From an uncultured Clostridia bacterium (GTDB lineage Bacteria; Bacillota; Clostridia; Lachnospirales; CAG-274), in NCBI GenBank assembly GCA_947632615.1, contig CANRPW010000012.1, positions 1-64,000 on the forward strand: a stretch of DNA of 64,000 bases, given 5' to 3'. How positions within the stretch are numbered: the first letter of the stretch is position 1; each line of letters begins with the position of its first letter. The translations under genes and the position numbers were made by a program. Below are positions 54,694-64,000 of the stretch, piece by piece. Under the pieces are notes generated by a model that saw nothing but the letters and a program-made list of their open reading frames with translations, was not told the DNA's origin and ran no database searches.

Positions 54694-56289
54694 TTATGAA
54701 ATTGTAAGCTTTTCGTTTTTATAGTCGTAAAACTGATCCAGCTTGAGGTCTTTTACTGACTTATAGGTTTTTCTGTTGTGGGGTGCAAGGTCTGAAAATG
54801 AGAAAAACTTTCCGCTGGCAACGTGCCTTAGCGAGAAGTTGTCGGCTGCTGTGATATCCACAGCCACAGGGCTTTTTATTTCGTCTTGTATGCGGACTCC
54901 GCTATTTTCAAAGGTTATTTTGCGGCGGAAAGAAATATCCGTGTGCTTGTCTACCAGTATGAGCTTTTTCTTTAAAAAGCCTATTATTTTGTTGCCAACT
55001 ACGAAGGAAACCACTCTAAGACCCATGTGCATTATAGGTGTAGGCACTTTGAGCTTTACCATTGTAAATTTGCCTTCGACAGTTATTTCATTGCCGCTTG
55101 TGCTAACCTGCCATGTGTTGTCCTGCCAGTTTGATGCGGCGACCTTGCCTCCGCCGTAATCTACTCTGTAGCCGCAATCGGTGAAAATGACATTTTCGCC
55201 TTTAAACACCTTTATAACTCCGCCCTTTTTGCCGCCTACTATAGCATAAATGCCATTTTCGCCGTAGGCATAAAGACCTGAGTCGTCAAAATATTTATTT
55301 ACGAAAGCCTGGTGACACGGAAGAACAGCATTTTCGTCTGCGGGCGTGGGGTTTTTCTTTTCCTTTTCCAACGCTCGTAGGAAGGAATGGAGCAGATAAT
55401 GGCTGCAATATCTGTCGTCAACCGCATCCATAAAATAACCCGGCTCTGCGCTGTGCTTAAGTATCTCTCTTTTAACAGCCATTGCTGCCTTGCTGCCCTC
55501 TTGGAGCATTACCTCAATGCCGCTTGGGAGGAAGTAGGTAGTATTTCTTGAAGCGTATTCTCCGCCTATAGAGCCATCTGCGTGTATGAAATACTGTATG
55601 AAATCTACAAGTCTTTCAAGAGGCTCTTTTACTCTTTCGTCCTTGCTCATATAATAATATTCCGCAAGCATATCCAGAGAAACGCTTAAATAGCCTATGT
55701 CTGCCCCCTCATATTCCGAAAACCAGCCCTCGGGAGACTGTAGGGAAAGTATGCGATTAAGCTTTTTTTCAAGCCCCTGAAGTATCCAATCCTCTTTTGT
55801 GACAGTGTATGCCGAATACATTGCCGTAATAGATGCCAATTCCTGATTATATGCCTTTGGCTCTATGTGATTTGAAAGATATTTAGCCGTCTTTTTAAAG
55901 GCATCTTCAAGGCTCTTATCGTTCATATCAAGGCGCTTATACACCTCACAGGCTGAATACAGCGCAAAGGCTGTAGGCGGAAAGCCGTGCTCGTGAGGAT
56001 AGTATTCGTTAAAGCTGCCGTCACTGAGCTGTATTTTTTTAAGGTAATAGCAGGTAGCCTCTGCCCACTCCTTGACATATTCGTGCTTATAATACACATT
56101 GCCCTCAAAATCTACGTTATATAAAAGAGCAAGGGCAAGTCCGCTTTGCTGAAGTATTGCCGAGGCAAAATCTCTTGTTTTAAGATGCCAGTGATTTCTG
56201 TCACAGCAGCCGTAGGTGGTGGAATGTTTATCTCTGTCTATCTGAGACAGCACCCTTGGCACTGTCTTTAAAATAAAATTTTCGTACAT
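54694..56289 (-). CDS. Cytosolic alpha/alpha-toroid protein, probably polysaccharide-related
   Basis: This 531-residue protein has no signal peptide or membrane helices. Residues about 1-320 show repeated helical hairpins with aromatic and Gly/Ser loops (LSDGSFNEYYPHEHGFP, SPEGWFSEYEGADIGY, ADGSIGGEYASRN), the pattern of alpha/alpha toroids found in polysaccharide lyases and related enzymes. A C-terminal beta-sandwich-like part (about 350-531) fits the heparinase II/III type of layout. I cannot name a substrate or catalytic residues. It ends before a terminator and follows the ferredoxin/FrhB-GtrA gene by 16 bases, so both form one operon in a surface-glycan region. A modifying or degrading role on a cell-surface polymer precursor is inference. 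Confidence 0.55.
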   Translation of the reverse strand: MYENFILKTVPRVLSQIDRDKHSTTYGCCDRNHWHLKTRDFASAILQQSGLALALLYNVDFEGNVYYKHEYVKEWAEATCYYLKKIQLSDGSFNEYYPHEHGFPPTAFALYSACEVYKRLDMNDKSLEDAFKKTAKYLSNHIEPKAYNQELASITAMYSAYTVTKEDWILQGLEKKLNRILSLQSPEGWFSEYEGADIGYLSVSLDMLAEYYYMSKDERVKEPLERLVDFIQYFIHADGSIGGEYASRNTTYFLPSGIEVMLQEGSKAAMAVKREILKHSAEPGYFMDAVDDRYCSHYLLHSFLRALEKEKKNPTPADENAVLPCHQAFVNKYFDDSGLYAYGENGIYAIVGGKKGGVIKVFKGENVIFTDCGYRVDYGGGKVAASNWQDNTWQVSTSGNEITVEGKFTMVKLKVPTPIMHMGLRVVSFVVGNKIIGFLKKKLILVDKHTDISFRRKITFENSGVRIQDEIKSPVAVDITAADNFSLRHVASGKFFSFSDLAPHNRKTYKSVKDLKLDQFYDYKNEKLTIS

Positions 56290-56305
56290 AATTACTCCTT
56301 AGTTT

Positions 56306-57934
56306 TCAATTCTTTTTATGGTTTTTACTTCTATATACTATAAATTTGCCGAAAAAGAAATTTACAATTGTTACCACAACTATCATTAAAGCTTTTCCTA
56401 CAAAACGGTCTATATGGCAGATATCTACAAGCAAAATAAGACCCATAAATTCTATTACCCCTGACAGACCTCTTGTTATGACAAATTTTGTTATCTCTTT
56501 TATAAGCTCCCGATTTGATTCGCACTTGCTGTGGAAAACAAAATGCTTATTTGATAAATAAGCCGTAAGCTTTGTAAGTATCATGGATATTATGTTGGCT
56601 ATTTTATAATCTATGCCCGCAAGCACCAAAAATGTATAGCTGAAAAAGCTTACCAAAGTAGTCACAACGCCCCATATACCGTAATTTATAATTTCCATTA
56701 TCCTGTCGCTGCAGGCAGCTTCGCTTACTTTTTCAATAAGCCTTATGGGGATAATATTTAACAAGCCCCTTACAATTTTTGTTTTGCCCAACTTAAGCAG
56801 CATAAGAAACAGACAAGCTTTTATTCTGTTAAGCCCCTTGGGTCTTTCTATATCCAAATTGTAGTCGGGGAATGTTTTTAACAGTTTCTTTCTTTCGCCT
56901 ATGCTTCTCTTTTTGTAGGCTATCAGCTTTTTTTGTGAAGAATATATGTCCTCTTCCCCTGAGTCTGATAGGGTTATTCTTTTCTCCGCTGCCATTTCGT
57001 TTATAATTTCGGCAGCGGCGCTGCTTCTTATAATTATCCTCGACCAACCATTGCCCATTTCCCGGGCATCGCCTAAAGAAATATCTGCAAATTCTCCTGT
57101 GAGGTCATAGCATTTCCAACATCTTTCTTTGGAATAAACAGTATTTAAAAATGTATAGCCATGCTTTGAAATAAAAAAGCTTTTACCGTCAGAGGTCAGT
57201 TTAAAGCCTGTTTTGTCTTTTTGGTTGCCCCTGTATTCAAGCTTTTTGATCTTGCTTGGGTCAATGCCTGATTTTTTAATGAGAAATTCGGTACATTCCT
57301 CTGTCATATTAAAGCCGCAGAAAATGGCTGCGCAAAGTACAATTCTGTTTTTTAAAACAGGGCTTTGCTCCATCGCCTTTCTGAGCCCCTGTATCTGACA
57401 GGGCAGACCCACATATAAATATTTGCCGTCATTTTCGAGTATATGTCTGATTATCTTATTTACGGGAATATATAAATATTTTGACTGCATTGTGTCAAGC
57501 AGCCTTTCCTTTGTGGTTATGGCTTCCACCTTATTTGTCATTACATCACAGGTAACGCCTATAACGCTGTCAACATAGCCTTTTTCCAAAAGAAAAAGCC
57601 CAAGCTCGATAGCTAAGTCGCCTGAAGATGCGTTATCTCTGACTTTTTCATTGTTGGAATATACTTTTAAAATGCTTTTATAAAAACCAAAGTCTAAATT
57701 TATATCTTCAACGGAAGTATTAAAAACCTCTTTATTAAAATGCTTATAGTCAAACTCTCCTCCGGGGCAGGCTTTAAGGCATTTTCCACATTCAACGCAT
57801 TTATTTCCTACATTCTCGATTTTCCCTTGGGAAAAGTCAATAGTGCCCGTGGGGCAGACACCCATACAAGTGCCGCACAGACAACATAAATTTTTGTCTA
57901 TAATTTCTTTTTTAAGATCATTCCAATTACTCAT
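56306..57934 (-). CDS. Ferredoxin/FrhB-type protein fused to a GtrA flippase domain
   Basis: I start at the ATG at 57934, about nine bases after AAAGGA; upstream starts lack a ribosome site. Of 542 residues, about 15-60 carry two 4Fe-4S motifs (CCLCGTCMGVCP and CVECGKCLKACP). Residues 75-340 match the coenzyme F420 hydrogenase/dehydrogenase beta-subunit family (FrhB N and C parts) found in polysaccharide gene clusters. From about 410 the protein continues with four membrane helices typical of GtrA/GtcA (NYGIWGVVTTLVSFFSYTF). GtrA proteins are thought to flip polyprenol-linked sugars. Fusion of a redox module to a flippase is unusual. FrhB-type proteins in such loci are thought to reduce or modify sugars, with unclear electron donor. 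The adjacent toroid gene is co-transcribed. Confidence 0.85.
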   Translation of the reverse strand: MSNWNDLKKEIIDKNLCCLCGTCMGVCPTGTIDFSQGKIENVGNKCVECGKCLKACPGGEFDYKHFNKEVFNTSVEDINLDFGFYKSILKVYSNNEKVRDNASSGDLAIELGLFLLEKGYVDSVIGVTCDVMTNKVEAITTKERLLDTMQSKYLYIPVNKIIRHILENDGKYLYVGLPCQIQGLRKAMEQSPVLKNRIVLCAAIFCGFNMTEECTEFLIKKSGIDPSKIKKLEYRGNQKDKTGFKLTSDGKSFFISKHGYTFLNTVYSKERCWKCYDLTGEFADISLGDAREMGNGWSRIIIRSSAAAEIINEMAAEKRITLSDSGEEDIYSSQKKLIAYKKRSIGERKKLLKTFPDYNLDIERPKGLNRIKACLFLMLLKLGKTKIVRGLLNIIPIRLIEKVSEAACSDRIMEIINYGIWGVVTTLVSFFSYTFLVLAGIDYKIANIISMILTKLTAYLSNKHFVFHSKCESNRELIKEITKFVITRGLSGVIEFMGLILLVDICHIDRFVGKALMIVVVTIVNFFFGKFIVYRSKNHKKN

Positions 57935-58069
57935 AGTCATTTTCCTTTGTAAGTAACAAAAATCTAAAGCCTTATTGCGTACCATTTTTTATTTTACCAA
58001 GTATTTATGACAAAATCAAGGGGTATTTTCACGCTTATCTTCCATTAAATGCCAATTGCATAAAATTTA

Positions 58070-58098
58070 TTGACATAAAAATATAAATACTGTACAAT
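58070..58098 (+). promoter_or_regulatory. Promoter of the GT2/dehydrogenase operon
   Basis: TTGACA, 17 bases, TACAAT, about 40 bases before the GT2 start. The 204-base gap between the divergent genes (57935-58138) holds nothing else clear. Confidence 0.75.
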
Positions 58099-58138
58099 AA
58101 GATAGTATCAAAAGAAGAAGTAAAAAGGAGAAATACTT

Positions 58139-59113
58139 ATGAAGCTGATTATTCAGATACCGTGCTATAATGAGGCAGAAACCCTCGAGGTAGCTCTGAA
58201 CGATTTGCCTAAGCACATAGATGGCATAGATGAAATAGAATATTTGATAATAAACGACGGCAGCCGCGACAACACTGTAGAGGTGGCAAAGCGCTGGGGT
58301 GTCAACTATGTTGTAAACTTCAGACGAAACAAGGGACTTGCCAAGGGCTTTATGGCAGGGCTTGATGCTTGTCTGAGGAACGGCGCTGACATTATAGTAA
58401 ACACCGATGCCGACAATCAGTATAACGGCGACGATATAGAAACCATCGTCCGCCCTATTCTCGAAGGCAAGACAGACATAGTAATAGGCGAAAGACCCAT
58501 CGACCAGACAGAGCATTTTTCACCAATTAAGAAAAAGCTCCAGCACTTCGGCAGCTGGGTAGTAAGGGTAGCATCAAACACAGACATACCCGATGCCCCA
58601 AGCGGTTTTCGCGCATACAGCAGAGATGCTGCCATGCGTCTTAACGTAACAAACGAATATACCTACACTCTTGAAACTATCGTGCAGGCAGGCAGAGATA
58701 AAATGGCTATGACGTCACTGCCTATACGTACAAACGGCGAGCTGAGACCTTCAAGACTTTTTAACTCTATGATGGGCTATGTCAAAAAGTCTATGGTGAC
58801 CATAGTAAGGGCATTTATTATGTACAGTCCGCTCAGGTTCTTTGCAATGTTAGGTATAGTTCCTCTTATATTGGGCTTTATTTTAGGCGTGAGATTTGTT
58901 ATATACTATTGCATAGGTTTAGGCTCTTATCATTTTCAGTCTCTCGTGCTCAGTGCTGTACTCATGGCTACGGGCCTTCTGACAATGATAATTGCGCTTC
59001 TTGCCGATCTTATCGCCAGAAACCGTAAGCTGCTTGAAGACATACAATACCATGTAAGAAAGCTCGACTATGACTTGGCAGTAAAAGAAAAAGAGGAAAA
59101 AGAAAGCGAGTGA
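58139..59113 (+). CDS. GT2 polyprenol-phosphate glycosyltransferase (CsbB/DPM1-like)
   Basis: This 324-residue protein starts at an ATG with an AAAAGGAG site. The GT-A domain has IPCYNEAETL at the N-terminus, NDGSRDNT near residue 40, the metal-binding TDADNQY near 90, and the acceptor-region PSGFRAYSR near 160. Two C-terminal membrane helices (about 235-300) and a charged tail follow. This matches DPM1/GtrB/CsbB enzymes that transfer a sugar from a nucleotide donor to polyprenyl phosphate on the cytosolic face. The next gene, six bases away, encodes a nucleotide-sugar dehydrogenase, which suggests that the donor may be a uronic acid. It probably supplies the lipid-linked sugar for the GtrA domain and the YfhO transferase nearby. 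Confidence 0.9.
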   Translation: MKLIIQIPCYNEAETLEVALNDLPKHIDGIDEIEYLIINDGSRDNTVEVAKRWGVNYVVNFRRNKGLAKGFMAGLDACLRNGADIIVNTDADNQYNGDDIETIVRPILEGKTDIVIGERPIDQTEHFSPIKKKLQHFGSWVVRVASNTDIPDAPSGFRAYSRDAAMRLNVTNEYTYTLETIVQAGRDKMAMTSLPIRTNGELRPSRLFNSMMGYVKKSMVTIVRAFIMYSPLRFFAMLGIVPLILGFILGVRFVIYYCIGLGSYHFQSLVLSAVLMATGLLTMIIALLADLIARNRKLLEDIQYHVRKLDYDLAVKEKEEKESE

Positions 59114-59118
59114 AATAA

Positions 59119-60369
59119 ATGAGCAAAAATTATAATATAGCTGTGGCAGGCCTTGGCTATGTGGGCTTAAGTCTTGCCGTACTGCTTTCAAAAAATAATG
59201 AGGTACACGCAGTAGACGTGTTACCCGAAAAGGTAGACCTTATAAACAAGGGGCTCTCCCCTATTGCAGATGATGAAATAGAAAAGCACCTTGCAAGCGG
59301 AAGGCTTAAGCTTACAGCCACACTTGACGGCGAGAGCGCATACAAGAACGCTGACATAGTAATAGTTGCTGCGCCTACTAATTACGACCCACACAAAAAC
59401 TTCTTTGACACAACAGCCGTAAAGCAGGTGGCAGACCTTGTTACAAAGTGCAATCCTAAGGCATACATAGTTGTAAAATCTACTGTGCCTGTAGGCTTTA
59501 CACAGAGCCTCAGAGAAGAAACAGGCAACAAGCGTATAGTATTCTCTCCCGAGTTCTTGCGCGAAGGCAAGGCGCTCTATGACAATTTATATCCCAGCAG
59601 AATAATCGTTGGCTTTGACACAGCCGATGAAGATGCCAAAGCCTTTGCAGAAGTTTTTGCAGGGCTTTTAAAGGAGGGTGCAATAAAAGAGGATGTGCCT
59701 GTTCTCTACATGGGCAGCACAGAGGCTGAGGCAGTTAAGCTTTTTGCAAATACTTATCTTGCCCTTCGTGTGTCATATTTCAACGAGCTTGATACTTATG
59801 CAGAGATGAAGGGACTTAACACAAAGCACATTATAGACGGTGTGTGCCACGACCCGAGGATCGGCTCTCACTACAACAACCCCTCCTTCGGCTACGGCGG
59901 CTATTGCCTGCCAAAGGACACAAAGCAGCTTTTGGCAAACTATCGTGACGTACCCGAAAATCTTATAGGCGCTATTGTAGAGAGCAACCACACCAGAAAG
60001 GACTTCATTGCCGACAGAGTGCTTAAAAAAGCCGGCTATTATGACTATTACAGCAGCGGCAGCTTCACAGAAGACAAGGAGCATAAATGCGTTATAGGCG
60101 TATACAGACTCACTATGAAGAGCAACTCCGACAACTTCCGTCAAAGCTCTATACAGGGCGTTATGAAGAGAGTTAAGGGCAAGGGCGCATCTGTTATAGT
60201 ATATGAGCCTACCCTTGAAGACGGCAGCACATTTTTCGGCAGCCCCGTTGTAAACGACCTTGATGAATTTAAAAAGAAATGTGATGCTATAATAGCCAAC
60301 CGCTATGACAGCTCACTTGACGACGTAAGAGATAAGGTCTACACCCGTGACCTCTTCGGCAGAGATTGA
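59119..60369 (+). CDS. ugd: UDP-glucose 6-dehydrogenase family nucleotide-sugar dehydrogenase
   Basis: This 416-residue protein has the N-terminal NAD-binding Rossmann motif [12 protein letters not shown], a second site APTNYDP, the central substrate motif [12 protein letters not shown] and the catalytic Cys near residue 263 ([10 protein letters not shown]). It has the length of the short Gram-positive UDP-glucose dehydrogenases such as HasB. It oxidises UDP-glucose (or a related hexose) twice to the uronate using NAD. It lies five bases after the GT2 gene in the same operon and is followed by a terminator. The donor could instead be UDP-N-acetylhexosamine or GDP-mannose; the symbol is given with that reservation. 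Confidence 0.85.
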   Translation: MSKNYNIAVAGLGYVGLSLAVLLSKNNEVHAVDVLPEKVDLINKGLSPIADDEIEKHLASGRLKLTATLDGESAYKNADIVIVAAPTNYDPHKNFFDTTAVKQVADLVTKCNPKAYIVVKSTVPVGFTQSLREETGNKRIVFSPEFLREGKALYDNLYPSRIIVGFDTADEDAKAFAEVFAGLLKEGAIKEDVPVLYMGSTEAEAVKLFANTYLALRVSYFNELDTYAEMKGLNTKHIIDGVCHDPRIGSHYNNPSFGYGGYCLPKDTKQLLANYRDVPENLIGAIVESNHTRKDFIADRVLKKAGYYDYYSSGSFTEDKEHKCVIGVYRLTMKSNSDNFRQSSIQGVMKRVKGKGASVIVYEPTLEDGSTFFGSPVVNDLDEFKKKCDAIIANRYDSSLDDVRDKVYTRDLFGRD

Positions 60370-60377
60370 TATAACTT

Positions 60378-60412
60378 AAAAAGCCTGCAGCTTTATTGCC
60401 GCAGGCTTTTAT
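60378..60412. terminator. Bidirectional terminator between the convergent genes
   Basis: A GCCTGC/GCAGGC stem extended by A and T runs (60378-60388 with 60401-60410). T runs occur on both strands, so it serves the dehydrogenase operon and the gene at 60417. Confidence 0.85.
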
Positions 60413-60416
60413 AATG

Positions 60417-62549
60417 TCAGCTAAAGAATTCTATGGCATTTTGCAATGAATAGAAAAACTCAGGATTGTTTGTGCTTGTAAACTGTATGGCTATAAGAAA
60501 TGCGCTTATAGTAGACAGCACTGCCAAAAATACAAAGAACGACATGAAAATATACTTTACTTCCTTCGAGTCTTTATATTTAGTGTAGGCTGCGAATATT
60601 GTTATCACAGTGACTAAATAAAGCAGAAAAGCAAAGTCTAATATAACTCTTTCCTTTATTCTGACAAGCTCAATGTCATAGGCTATTATTATCAGCGAAA
60701 ATACTAAAATAAGTACGGTGATCAAACCGAGCTTTCTATCCTTAAGCTCTTTTCCAAGCCTTGGAAGGAGTATCATAAACAACATTATCGGCTGTATTAA
60801 TATAATGCCGCCCATTATGTCCTCTGTTAATGAATATCCCATATATCTTGTAGACACATAAATATTTGTCATAAACGGGAAAACGGAATTTATGCGAGGA
60901 GGATGGAATAAATAAGCAAAAAAGCCTAAGGGCAGTCTTGCCAATATAAGACCTCTGTGGGTCAGGTCGTTTGTGGTAAGGTTGTAGGTTGCGCCAAAAT
61001 CGGTTATGTTGCCGAAGCGGGCGAAGTTATAATAGGAAATAGGTATTGCCACAATTATAACAGGCAGTATAAGGGCAACAGCCGACATTAAGCCATTTTT
61101 GGTTTTAAGAATTTTATCCTTAAAAACAGACTTAAAGAATATAGGTATGCACAAAAATGCCACAAGCACATAATGAGGTCGACATCCCGCAACAAGAGCA
61201 AACAGGAATGAGCCTATAGCTATACGTGCAGGGCTTAAACATTCCTTTCCGGTTTTGTCATACTTAAAGGAGCTGAGCCAGAAATACAGACCGCCCAAGG
61301 TAAGAGTTATACCCATAAATACAGGGAAGCTGTAGAAATCGGCAAACTTGATTATATGGAACATGGTTGAGCCGTTTACAAACAGTGCCGAAAGTATCAA
61401 ATACATGAGTATGGGTATGTCGTCCTTTGAAAAATACCTTTTGAGTATGCTGTAAATAAGCAGATAACTGAATATTACAAATATAGGTATCAATATCAGA
61501 TAGCATGTAAATATAGATATATCTACTCCAAACAGCACCTTTGCGGGAATGTTGAAAACAACAGCCGGCACTACCCCGAAATAGCAATAATATTTACCCT
61601 CGTAGTAGGCATGATCCCACTTATAGCTGACGCCTTTTGATATTCTCAGCCCGTAGTCGTAGGGGTTTGAAAGGTTTTTAAGCCCCTCGCTTGGCACATC
61701 ATCAAGATATACCTGCCCTTTAAGCAGAGCATTTGTCAGCTTCTGATATTGGGTAGTCACGCCAATACCGTTATCCACAGACTGTGTATTTAAAGATAAT
61801 GAAAAAACAAGTATAATTATGTGCACTATCACACAACAGGTGATTATAAGCTTGTGATAGTCGTTTTTAAAATCCAAGTTATAATCATACAGCTTAGATG
61901 AAGGTTTTATCAGATAGAGGAGGCTCAATATTACAAACAATGAAAGCACTCTTAATACGCTAAAATTAAAGGGTACGGGCTTGTTTAATACTATATTGTC
62001 TATTCTTATATTCTTACCCTTTGCATTTTTAATCGTAACAGACAAATCGTGTGAAGTGCCTACGAGATGAAGCCTTTTATATTTAGACCTTTCTAAAGTG
62101 CTTACAATATTGTTGTCTACGGTGGTTATGCCCGTAGAGTTGGCTATGTCATCTATCTTTAATGAAAAGGTTATTTTTTTGTTTTTTTCGTTTGTCAGTG
62201 AAAATTTAGATGTTTTGCTATTTAACAGGTCTGCATTTTTTATGTCAAGATAGATGTTGTTTACATGGCAGTTGATCTCTTTAAAATTAATAACGGCTTT
62301 ATCATCCTTTAATTTATATGTGTTATTTCCCATATAATCTGCCTGAGAATTATCTATATCAAATTCATCCATAACCACAGGTTTGTAAGACAGACTTTCG
62401 TAAAACCTATAATTAAATAAAGAAACCTCTAAAAGCAAAACCACAACCGCAAAGATAATAAACACTCTGTATTTTTTAATAAAATCTTTATTGATCTTAA
62501 AGGCAGGTTTATCTGAAGCCCCTTCGCGTCGTTTTATATTCAAAGACAT
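60417..62549 (-). CDS. Large multi-spanning membrane protein, GT-C-like
   Basis: This 710-residue protein has an AGGAGG site eight bases before its ATG. A cytosolic N-terminus and one membrane helix (about 31-48) lead to an extracytoplasmic beta-rich region (about 60-195), followed by about 11 membrane helices. The loop DHAYYEGKYYCYFGVVPA, after a VYLDDVPSEGLKNLSNPYD segment, is typical of a family of clostridial membrane proteins in glycan clusters thought to be GT-C transferases. No exact acceptor or donor can be named. It is convergent with the dehydrogenase operon and stands alone. Its position suggests another step of lipid-linked sugar transfer on the outer face. Confidence 0.6.
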   Translation of the reverse strand: MSLNIKRREGASDKPAFKINKDFIKKYRVFIIFAVVVLLLEVSLFNYRFYESLSYKPVVMDEFDIDNSQADYMGNNTYKLKDDKAVINFKEINCHVNNIYLDIKNADLLNSKTSKFSLTNEKNKKITFSLKIDDIANSTGITTVDNNIVSTLERSKYKRLHLVGTSHDLSVTIKNAKGKNIRIDNIVLNKPVPFNFSVLRVLSLFVILSLLYLIKPSSKLYDYNLDFKNDYHKLIITCCVIVHIIILVFSLSLNTQSVDNGIGVTTQYQKLTNALLKGQVYLDDVPSEGLKNLSNPYDYGLRISKGVSYKWDHAYYEGKYYCYFGVVPAVVFNIPAKVLFGVDISIFTCYLILIPIFVIFSYLLIYSILKRYFSKDDIPILMYLILSALFVNGSTMFHIIKFADFYSFPVFMGITLTLGGLYFWLSSFKYDKTGKECLSPARIAIGSFLFALVAGCRPHYVLVAFLCIPIFFKSVFKDKILKTKNGLMSAVALILPVIIVAIPISYYNFARFGNITDFGATYNLTTNDLTHRGLILARLPLGFFAYLFHPPRINSVFPFMTNIYVSTRYMGYSLTEDIMGGIILIQPIMLFMILLPRLGKELKDRKLGLITVLILVFSLIIIAYDIELVRIKERVILDFAFLLYLVTVITIFAAYTKYKDSKEVKYIFMSFFVFLAVLSTISAFLIAIQFTSTNNPEFFYSLQNAIEFFS

Positions 62550-62795
62550 TTTATGCTTCCTCCTATATAAGCTTATGGCTTTTAAATTTCTAAATATTCA
62601 TCAATATTACAGAAGACAGCAGCTTTTATAAAAACCACTGATCTCCGCTATACTCAATAAAAGCATTATACCATATTATATATAAAAAAGGAAGAAAAAT
62701 TTTCTTTTATTTATAGCCATAGAATTTCTCAGTATGAAACGAACCATTTTGCGCTGTACAAAACAGTTCGGTAATTTGCCCGAAGGAAAGAGGTT

Positions 62796-64000
62796 TTATT
62801 GATTATTTTTGGTTACACAGGCTTTTATTATAAGCAATACTGCTATCATAACAACTATAGCTATAGGAAGCACCACCCATGCGTTCTGCACAAAGGCTGC
62901 CATAATGTAGGCTGCAAACGCCACTGCCGCTGCGGTAAGGGCATAGGGTATCTGCGTGGAAACGTGTATTATGTGGTTGCACCTTGCGCCTGTAGAAGCC
63001 ATAATTGTAGTATCTGAAATAGGCGAAATATGGTCGCCGCATACAGCGCCTGCCATACAAGCCGATACTACTATAACAAGCAGCTCGCTGGAGGCAGGAA
63101 ATACCGTTATTACTATGGGAAGGAGTATTCCGAAAGTCCCCCAGGAAGTGCCCGTAGCAAAGGCAAGCCCAAGAGCAACCAGAAATACTATTGCAGGCAG
63201 GAAGAACTTAAGCCCTGCTGCGCTGTTTTCCATAAACCCTGCCACAAACGCATCAGCCCCAAGCATAGAAGTGACTGCGCTGAGTGTCCACGCAAATGTG
63301 AGTATCAGTATAGCAGGCACCATTGAGTTAAAGCCCTCTACTATACAACGTGAAAACTCCTTAAAGGTTATTATCCTGCGGGGAAGATAAAGAAAAAATA
63401 CAAATACAAGAGCAACAAATGAGCCAAGAACAAGGCCTATTGAAGCATCGCTGTTTGTAAAGGCATCGGCAAAATTTGCCTCGCCGCTGAAAAATCCCCC
63501 TGTGTATACCATACCGCATATACATGAAATTATAAGCACAATAACAGGCAATATCATATCTATCACCCTGCCCTTTTCAGAGCCCTGGTTTGCCTCCAGA
63601 TCTCCGAAGGGACGGTCCTCTGTACTGAATAAGTCGCCGTTTTCTGCATTTATCTCATTCTTCCTCATAGGCCCGTAATCGAAATTCAAAAGCGCCATGG
63701 TGACTATCATTACAAGTGAAAGAATAGAATAAAAATTATACGGTATGGCACGAAGGAACAGTTCCGCCCCGTCGTAGCCGTCTACAATTCCCGTTACAGC
63801 CGCTGCCCATGAGGATATAGGCGCTATTATACATACAGGAGCCGCAGTGGCATCTATAATATAGGCAAGCTTTGCCCTTGAAATTTTAACCTTGTCAGTG
63901 ACGGGTCTCATAACGCTGCCGACTGTCAGGCAGTTGAAATAATCGTCTACAAATATCAGAACGCCTAATATAAATGTGGAAAGAATAGCGCCTCGCTTAG
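62796..64000 (-). CDS. NhaC-family Na+/H+ antiporter (5' end outside window)
   Basis: The frame is open to the right edge, with about 400 codons visible. The first visible residues (GAILSTFILGVLIFVDDYFN, then CLTVGSVMRPVTD) are the conserved DDYFN core of NhaC-type antiporters, so the ATG at 63911 is internal. About nine membrane helices follow, with ATGTSWGTFG and GDHISPISDTTIMASTG, both signatures of the family. It exchanges Na+ (or an amino-acid-like substrate in some members) against H+. A tail of Lys/Asn ends the protein. No terminator is obvious in 62550-62795. It is housekeeping compared with its neighbours and may mark the end of the variable surface region. Confidence 0.9.
   Translation of the reverse strand, partial: KRGAILSTFILGVLIFVDDYFNCLTVGSVMRPVTDKVKISRAKLAYIIDATAAPVCIIAPISSWAAAVTGIVDGYDGAELFLRAIPYNFYSILSLVMIVTMALLNFDYGPMRKNEINAENGDLFSTEDRPFGDLEANQGSEKGRVIDMILPVIVLIISCICGMVYTGGFFSGEANFADAFTNSDASIGLVLGSFVALVFVFFLYLPRRIITFKEFSRCIVEGFNSMVPAILILTFAWTLSAVTSMLGADAFVAGFMENSAAGLKFFLPAIVFLVALGLAFATGTSWGTFGILLPIVITVFPASSELLVIVVSACMAGAVCGDHISPISDTTIMASTGARCNHIIHVSTQIPYALTAAAVAFAAYIMAAFVQNAWVVLPIAIVVMIAVLLIIKACVTKNNQ

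Noticed and set aside
62799..63390. Plus-strand frames opposite the antiporter gene
   Set aside because: They are antisense shadows of a well-conserved NhaC-type coding sequence.

Overview
The window looks like a chromosomal segment of a low-GC, Gram-positive anaerobe of class Clostridia. The reasons are AT-rich intergenic DNA, strong AGGAGG-type ribosome binding sites, SLH-anchored surface proteins, a papain-like peptidase with the lectin-like domain known from Clostridium surface proteases, a dockerin-tailed LRR protein, and ferredoxin-type 4Fe-4S motifs. Genus cannot be read from the sequence.

Layout. 1-2590: a membrane-anchored RCC1-repeat protein (cut by the left edge) behind a DUF4234 membrane protein. 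2895-24015: one giant minus-strand gene of about 7,000 codons for a secreted SLH-anchored protein with SdrD-like, pilin-like and InlB-like repeats. 24115-29650: an accessory strip with a DUF6485 protein, a MerR remnant, an ASCH protein, a small conserved protein, a probable type I toxin-antitoxin locus, a serine recombinase, an integrase remnant and an LRR-dockerin surface protein. 29679-37413: a type I restriction-modification operon (hsdM, rhuM-like, hsdS split by a homopolymer, hsdR). 37571-50490: two more SLH proteins, a C1A peptidase and a 2,956-residue Calx-beta/CARDB-like protein. 51146-62549: a second, near-identical recombinase followed by a surface-glycan cluster (YfhO-type transferase, alpha/alpha-toroid protein, ferredoxin/FrhB-GtrA fusion, polyprenol-phosphate GT2, nucleotide-sugar dehydrogenase, large membrane GT-like protein). 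62796-64000: an NhaC-type antiporter cut by the right edge.

The main result is a concentration of apparent phase-variation switches. (1) A G9 tract lies between a well-placed ATG/Shine-Dalgarno and the giant SLH gene; removing one G joins them in frame. (2) hsdS carries a C8 and a C9 tract, one at each junction between three target-recognition modules, plus three 12-bp TAEL repeats; the C8 tract splits the gene and C9 would fuse it. (3, 4) Each serine recombinase gene is followed by two palindromic sites with an AAGTATACTT-like core enclosing 119 or 128 bp, and each enclosed segment holds a good sigma-70-type promoter that points back at the recombinase and away from the downstream surface gene (LRR-dockerin protein; YfhO transferase). 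I interpret these as invertible promoters now in the OFF orientation. The recombinases share nearly identical catalytic domains but have different C-terminal HTH domains, and the outer arms of their putative sites differ too. The affected outputs are cell-surface proteins, surface glycosylation and DNA methylation specificity.

Glycan logic (inference from families): the dehydrogenase makes a UDP-uronic acid, the GT2 loads a sugar on undecaprenyl phosphate, the GtrA domain flips it, and YfhO transfers it outside, as in the CsbB/GtcA/YfhO system of Bacillus. All calls are from reading the sequence; no database search was run.
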